From Clostridia bacterium (GTDB lineage Bacteria > Bacillota > Clostridia > Oscillospirales > CAG-272): DNA of 7,256 bases. Positions 4,974 through 7,256 of this stretch are shown one piece after another. The stretch covers positions 1 through 7,256 of the forward strand of contig JAGCYR010000095.1 in assembly GCA_017960705.1 (NCBI GenBank), read 5' to 3'. The translations under genes were made by a program, and so were the position numbers. The notes below the pieces were generated by a model. That model worked only from the letters and a program-made list of their open reading frames with translations, made no database searches and had not been told where the DNA came from. Each line of letters starts with the position of its first letter. Within the stretch, counting starts at the first letter, position 1.

Positions 4974-6920
4974 ATGCCGAGACCGATGCCTACCCGGGGC
5001 GCCGCCCCGACCGATATGAGAGGCCGCCGTCCCGCATTCAGTATGAAGATCCTCGGACGGATCGTCGGCAACCTCTTCCGCGCCTACCCCGTGATGCTCC
5101 CGATCTCGATCCTCTGCATGATTTGTTCGGCGGTCGTTTCGTCGATCCCCTCGATCTTTCTGCAGAAGGTGCTCGCGATCGTGACCGCGTACGTGGAGAA
5201 CGGCAATACCTCCTGGAGTGAGGCTGCGCAGGAGATCGTGCCGCTGGTCTCGATCCTGATCGCGCTCTACGTCTGCTCGATCGTGTTCCTCGCGTTCCAG
5301 TCGCAGATGATGGCGATCATCACGCAAGGGTTCCTTGACAAGATGCGCCGCAAGATGTTCGACAGTATGCAGAATCTGCCGATCAGCTTCTTCGATACGC
5401 ACAAGCACGGCGACGTGATGAGCTACTACACCAACGACATCGACACGCTGCGCCAGCTGATCTCGCAGGCGCTGCCCAGTCTGGTGCAGTCGAGCGTGAT
5501 CGTTCTGACCGTCCTCGGGATCATGCTCTGGTACAGTATCTGGATGACCCTGATCATTCTGGCGGGGGTCGTCGCGATGGTTCTCGTTTCCCGCAAGATC
5601 GGCGGAGGTTCGGCGCGTTTCTTCGTCCGTCAGCAGCGCTCGATGGGGAAGAACGAGGGCTTTATCCAGGAGATCATGAACGGCGAAAAGGTCGTCAAGG
5701 TCTTCTGCCACGAGGAGAAGAGCAAAGCCGAGTTCGACAAGATCAACGACGAGCTCTACGAGGACAGCTTCAAGGCGCACGCCTACGCCAACTGCCTCGG
5801 ACCGATCATCATGAACATCGGGAACATCCTCTACGTCGTCTGCGCGACGGTGGGCGGTATCTTCCTGATCACCGGGGTCGCAAATTTCTCGATCTCCCGG
5901 CTGCCGTTCACGATCGATATCGTCATTCCGTTCCTCACGATGACCAAGCAGTTCACCGGGAACATCAACAACTTCTCGCAGCAGATCAACGCGATCGTGA
6001 TGGGCGCCGCCGGCGCGGGCAGGATCTTCGAACTGATGGATGAAGCGCCCGAGGTGGACGACGGCTACGTCACGCTGGTCAACGCGAAGATCGATCCGGA
6101 CGGCAATATCACCGAGACCGACGAGCGCACCGGGGTCTGGGCGTGGAAACATCCCCACGGCGACGGTACGCTGACCTATACGCGTCTCTGCGGCGACGTG
6201 CGGCTCTCGAGCGTCGACTTCGCCTACGAGCCGGGAAAGCCGGTTCTTCACGACGTCAGCGTATGGGCGGAACCGGGACAGAAGGTCGCCTTCGTCGGCG
6301 CGACCGGCGCGGGGAAGACCACCATCACCAACCTGATCAACCGCTACTACGACATCGCGGACGGCAAGATCCGCTACGACGGGATCAACGTCAATAAGAT
6401 CAAAAAGTCCGATCTGCGCCGCAGTCTCGGCATCGTTTTGCAGGAGACCAACCTGTTCACCGGGACGGTCATGGACAACATCCGCTACGGACGGCTCGAC
6501 GCGACCGACGACGAATGTATCGAGGCGGCGAAGCTCGCGGGCGCCGACGACTTCATCACCCGGCTCCCCGAAGGCTACGATACGCTTTTGACCGAGAACG
6601 GCGCCAACCTCTCGCAGGGACAGCGCCAGCTGATCTCGATCGCCCGCGCAGCGATCGCGGATCCTCCCGTTATGATCCTCGACGAGGCGACCAGCTCCAT
6701 CGACACCCGCACCGAGGCGATCGTCCAGCGCGGGATGGATAAGCTGATGGAGGGGCGCACCGTGTTCGTCATCGCGCACCGGCTCTCGACGGTCATGAAC
6801 TCCGACGTCATTATGGTCCTCGATCACGGGCGCATCATCGAGCGCGGCAGCCACGCCGATCTGATCGCGGCGAAGGGGACCTACTACCGGCTCTATACCG
6901 GCGCGTTTGAACTCGAATAA
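4974..6920 (+). CDS. ABC exporter half-transporter with catalytic Glu (heterodimer subunit 2)
   Basis: A 648-residue half-transporter, the partner of the gene just upstream. A 23-residue Pro/Arg-rich N-terminal tail precedes six membrane segments at about 39-64, 88-110, 164-187, 189-206, 277-301 and 312-335. The nucleotide-binding domain has Walker A GATGAGKTT at 442-450, Q490 in the Q-loop, Walker B VMILDE with catalytic Glu571 and switch His602 (IAHR). Its signature is LSQGQ at 546-550 instead of LSGGQ. Combined with the partner this gives one canonical site (this Walker A/B plus the partner's VSGGQ) and one degenerate site. Residues about 361-405, rich in Asp, Gly, His and Trp (GVWAWKHPHGDGTLTYT), are an insert between membrane and ATP domains that makes the protein longer than its partner. 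One base separates the genes, so subunits are probably made in equal amounts. The substrate is unknown. Confidence 0.93.
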   Translation: MPRPMPTRGAAPTDMRGRRPAFSMKILGRIVGNLFRAYPVMLPISILCMICSAVVSSIPSIFLQKVLAIVTAYVENGNTSWSEAAQEIVPLVSILIALYVCSIVFLAFQSQMMAIITQGFLDKMRRKMFDSMQNLPISFFDTHKHGDVMSYYTNDIDTLRQLISQALPSLVQSSVIVLTVLGIMLWYSIWMTLIILAGVVAMVLVSRKIGGGSARFFVRQQRSMGKNEGFIQEIMNGEKVVKVFCHEEKSKAEFDKINDELYEDSFKAHAYANCLGPIIMNIGNILYVVCATVGGIFLITGVANFSISRLPFTIDIVIPFLTMTKQFTGNINNFSQQINAIVMGAAGAGRIFELMDEAPEVDDGYVTLVNAKIDPDGNITETDERTGVWAWKHPHGDGTLTYTRLCGDVRLSSVDFAYEPGKPVLHDVSVWAEPGQKVAFVGATGAGKTTITNLINRYYDIADGKIRYDGINVNKIKKSDLRRSLGIVLQETNLFTGTVMDNIRYGRLDATDDECIEAAKLAGADDFITRLPEGYDTLLTENGANLSQGQRQLISIARAAIADPPVMILDEATSSIDTRTEAIVQRGMDKLMEGRTVFVIAHRLSTVMNSDVIMVLDHGRIIERGSHADLIAAKGTYYRLYTGAFELE

Positions 6921-6922
6921 AG

Positions 6923-6936
6923 ACCCTATCTAAAAC
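6923..6936 (+). repeat. 14-base pre-terminator motif, copy 2
   Basis: ACCCTATCTAAAAC matches the copy at 3032-3045 in 13 of 14 bases and likewise starts 2 nt after a TAA stop and ends at the terminator hairpin. Here the AAAA run is offset from the hairpin by the bases CG, so base pairing with the T-run explains it less well than in copy 1. Confidence 0.55.
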
Positions 6937-6962
6937 GGGGGCGGGAACTGCCCGCCCCTTTT
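6937..6962 (+). terminator. rho-independent terminator after the ABC exporter pair
   Basis: An 8-bp all-G/C stem pairs GGGGCGGG (6938-6945) with CCCGCCCC (6951-6958) around the loop AACTG, extended by a G-T pair (6937 with 6959). It is followed by only four T's before a C, so termination may be incomplete. Only 18 nt separate its end from the next start codon. Confidence 0.85.
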
Positions 6963-6980
6963 CAACAAGGAGGAAAAACC

Positions 6981-7256
6981 GTGACTGCAAAAGAAAACTG
7001 GAAGAGACTCTCGAAGATCCTCGACGAAGCCGACGCCTACGACCGCGCGCTCGGCAAACTGAATTTCGACCTTGAATGCACCGCCCCGGAGGAGGGGATG
7101 GATCAGGCGGGGGAGGATATGGCGATCCTCGGACGCCGGCTCTTCTCGATGCTCCATGTCAAGCGCGATACCGACCTGCTCGCCGCCCTGAAAAGCGATT
7201 CGGAGGGGCTCTCCGAGCGGCAGAAGCGCGCGGGCGAACTGCTTTGGCGCACCCAC
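6981..7256 (+). CDS. probable M32-family metallocarboxypeptidase, N-terminal part
   Basis: An open frame of 92 codons starts at GTG and continues past the window edge. AAGGAGG at 6967-6973, 7 nt upstream, fixes the start. The visible protein is helical and charged: a first helix (MTAKENWKRLSKILDEADAY), then LGKLNFDLECTAPEEGMDQA at 25-44, and a stretch ending QKRAGELLWR. The pattern of a short helix, a hydrophobic-Asp segment, TAP and then a Gly/Glu-rich turn resembles the N-terminal region of M32 carboxypeptidases (carboxypeptidase Taq type), cytosolic zinc enzymes that release C-terminal amino acids. The zinc-binding HEXXH motif would lie downstream, outside the window, so the family call rests on the N-terminus alone. 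It could belong to another helical protein family. Confidence 0.6.
   Translation, partial: MTAKENWKRLSKILDEADAYDRALGKLNFDLECTAPEEGMDQAGEDMAILGRRLFSMLHVKRDTDLLAALKSDSEGLSERQKRAGELLWRTH

Noticed and set aside
4821..6854. Antisense open frame of 677 codons on the minus strand opposite the second ABC gene
   Set aside because: It lies opposite a gene with complete ABC motifs. Its translation is dominated by Asp, Arg, Val and His, as expected for the mirror of a G+C-rich gene, and shows no family motif. Long antisense frames are common in such DNA.
6907..6934. Possible promoter TTGAAC / TCTAAA before the peptidase gene
   Set aside because: Both hexamers match only 4 of 6 positions and the start would fall within the terminator hairpin, so it is mentioned only as a possibility and not annotated.
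6957..6970. CCTT/AAGG hairpin that could hide the ribosome binding site of the peptidase gene
   Set aside because: Only 4 bp, two of them A-T, and in competition with the far stronger terminator stem.
1..7256. CRISPR arrays, insertion sequences, tRNA or rRNA genes, attachment sites
   Set aside because: I saw no regularly spaced repeats, transposase-like proteins, terminal inverted repeats or tRNA-like cloverleafs. The window is a conserved operon followed by an ordinary exporter pair.

Overview
The window is G+C-rich and every supported gene lies on the + strand. Its left half is the distal end of the large ribosomal-protein/RNA polymerase alpha operon, in the order rpmJ (3' end only) - rpsM - rpsK - rpsD - rpoA - rplQ. 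rpsD between rpsK and rpoA, strong AGGAGG-type ribosome binding sites, a zinc-type S4 and the ABC exporter family seen downstream together suggest a G+C-rich member of the Clostridia (Firmicutes), perhaps an uncultured Oscillospirales-like gut organism. The phylum is an inference from gene order and protein style, and the finer placement is a guess.

Positions 1-3029 hold five complete housekeeping genes plus the last 19 codons of rpmJ. They encode small-subunit proteins S13, S11 and S4, the RNA polymerase alpha subunit and large-subunit protein L17. Gaps are short except for 124 nt between rpsD and rpoA, which can form small hairpins and may be a leader or processing region. A strong rho-independent terminator (13-bp stem followed by T's) closes the operon at 3041-3073.

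Positions 3074-6962 form a separate unit. A good sigma-A-like promoter (TTGATT - 17 bp - TATAAT) overlaps a 17-bp near-palindrome that could be a repressor operator. A short 5' leader follows. It contains a 17-codon Arg-rich ORF and two mutually exclusive helices, one of which pairs with the ribosome binding site of the first transporter gene. Two ABC exporter half-transporters follow, their genes separated by one base. The first has a degenerate nucleotide-binding domain (Asp for the catalytic Glu, Gln for the switch His). The second has the catalytic Glu and His but a divergent signature (LSQGQ). Together they make one canonical and one degenerate ATP site, the architecture of heterodimeric exporters such as TM287/288, LmrCD and BmrCD. 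The pair is closed by a second terminator.

Positions 6981-7256 are the 5' end of a further gene with a GTG start and a strong ribosome binding site. It resembles the N-terminus of M32-family (carboxypeptidase Taq-like) metallocarboxypeptidases and runs off the window.

The most interesting region is 3118-3217, a compact control region in front of the exporter pair combining a possible operator, a mini-ORF and an RNA switch. It resembles in layout leader-peptide-controlled drug resistance genes such as bmrB-bmrCD, but this is a hypothesis. The other unexpected pattern is a 14-base segment (13/14 identical) placed exactly 2 nt after the stop codon and directly before both terminator hairpins.
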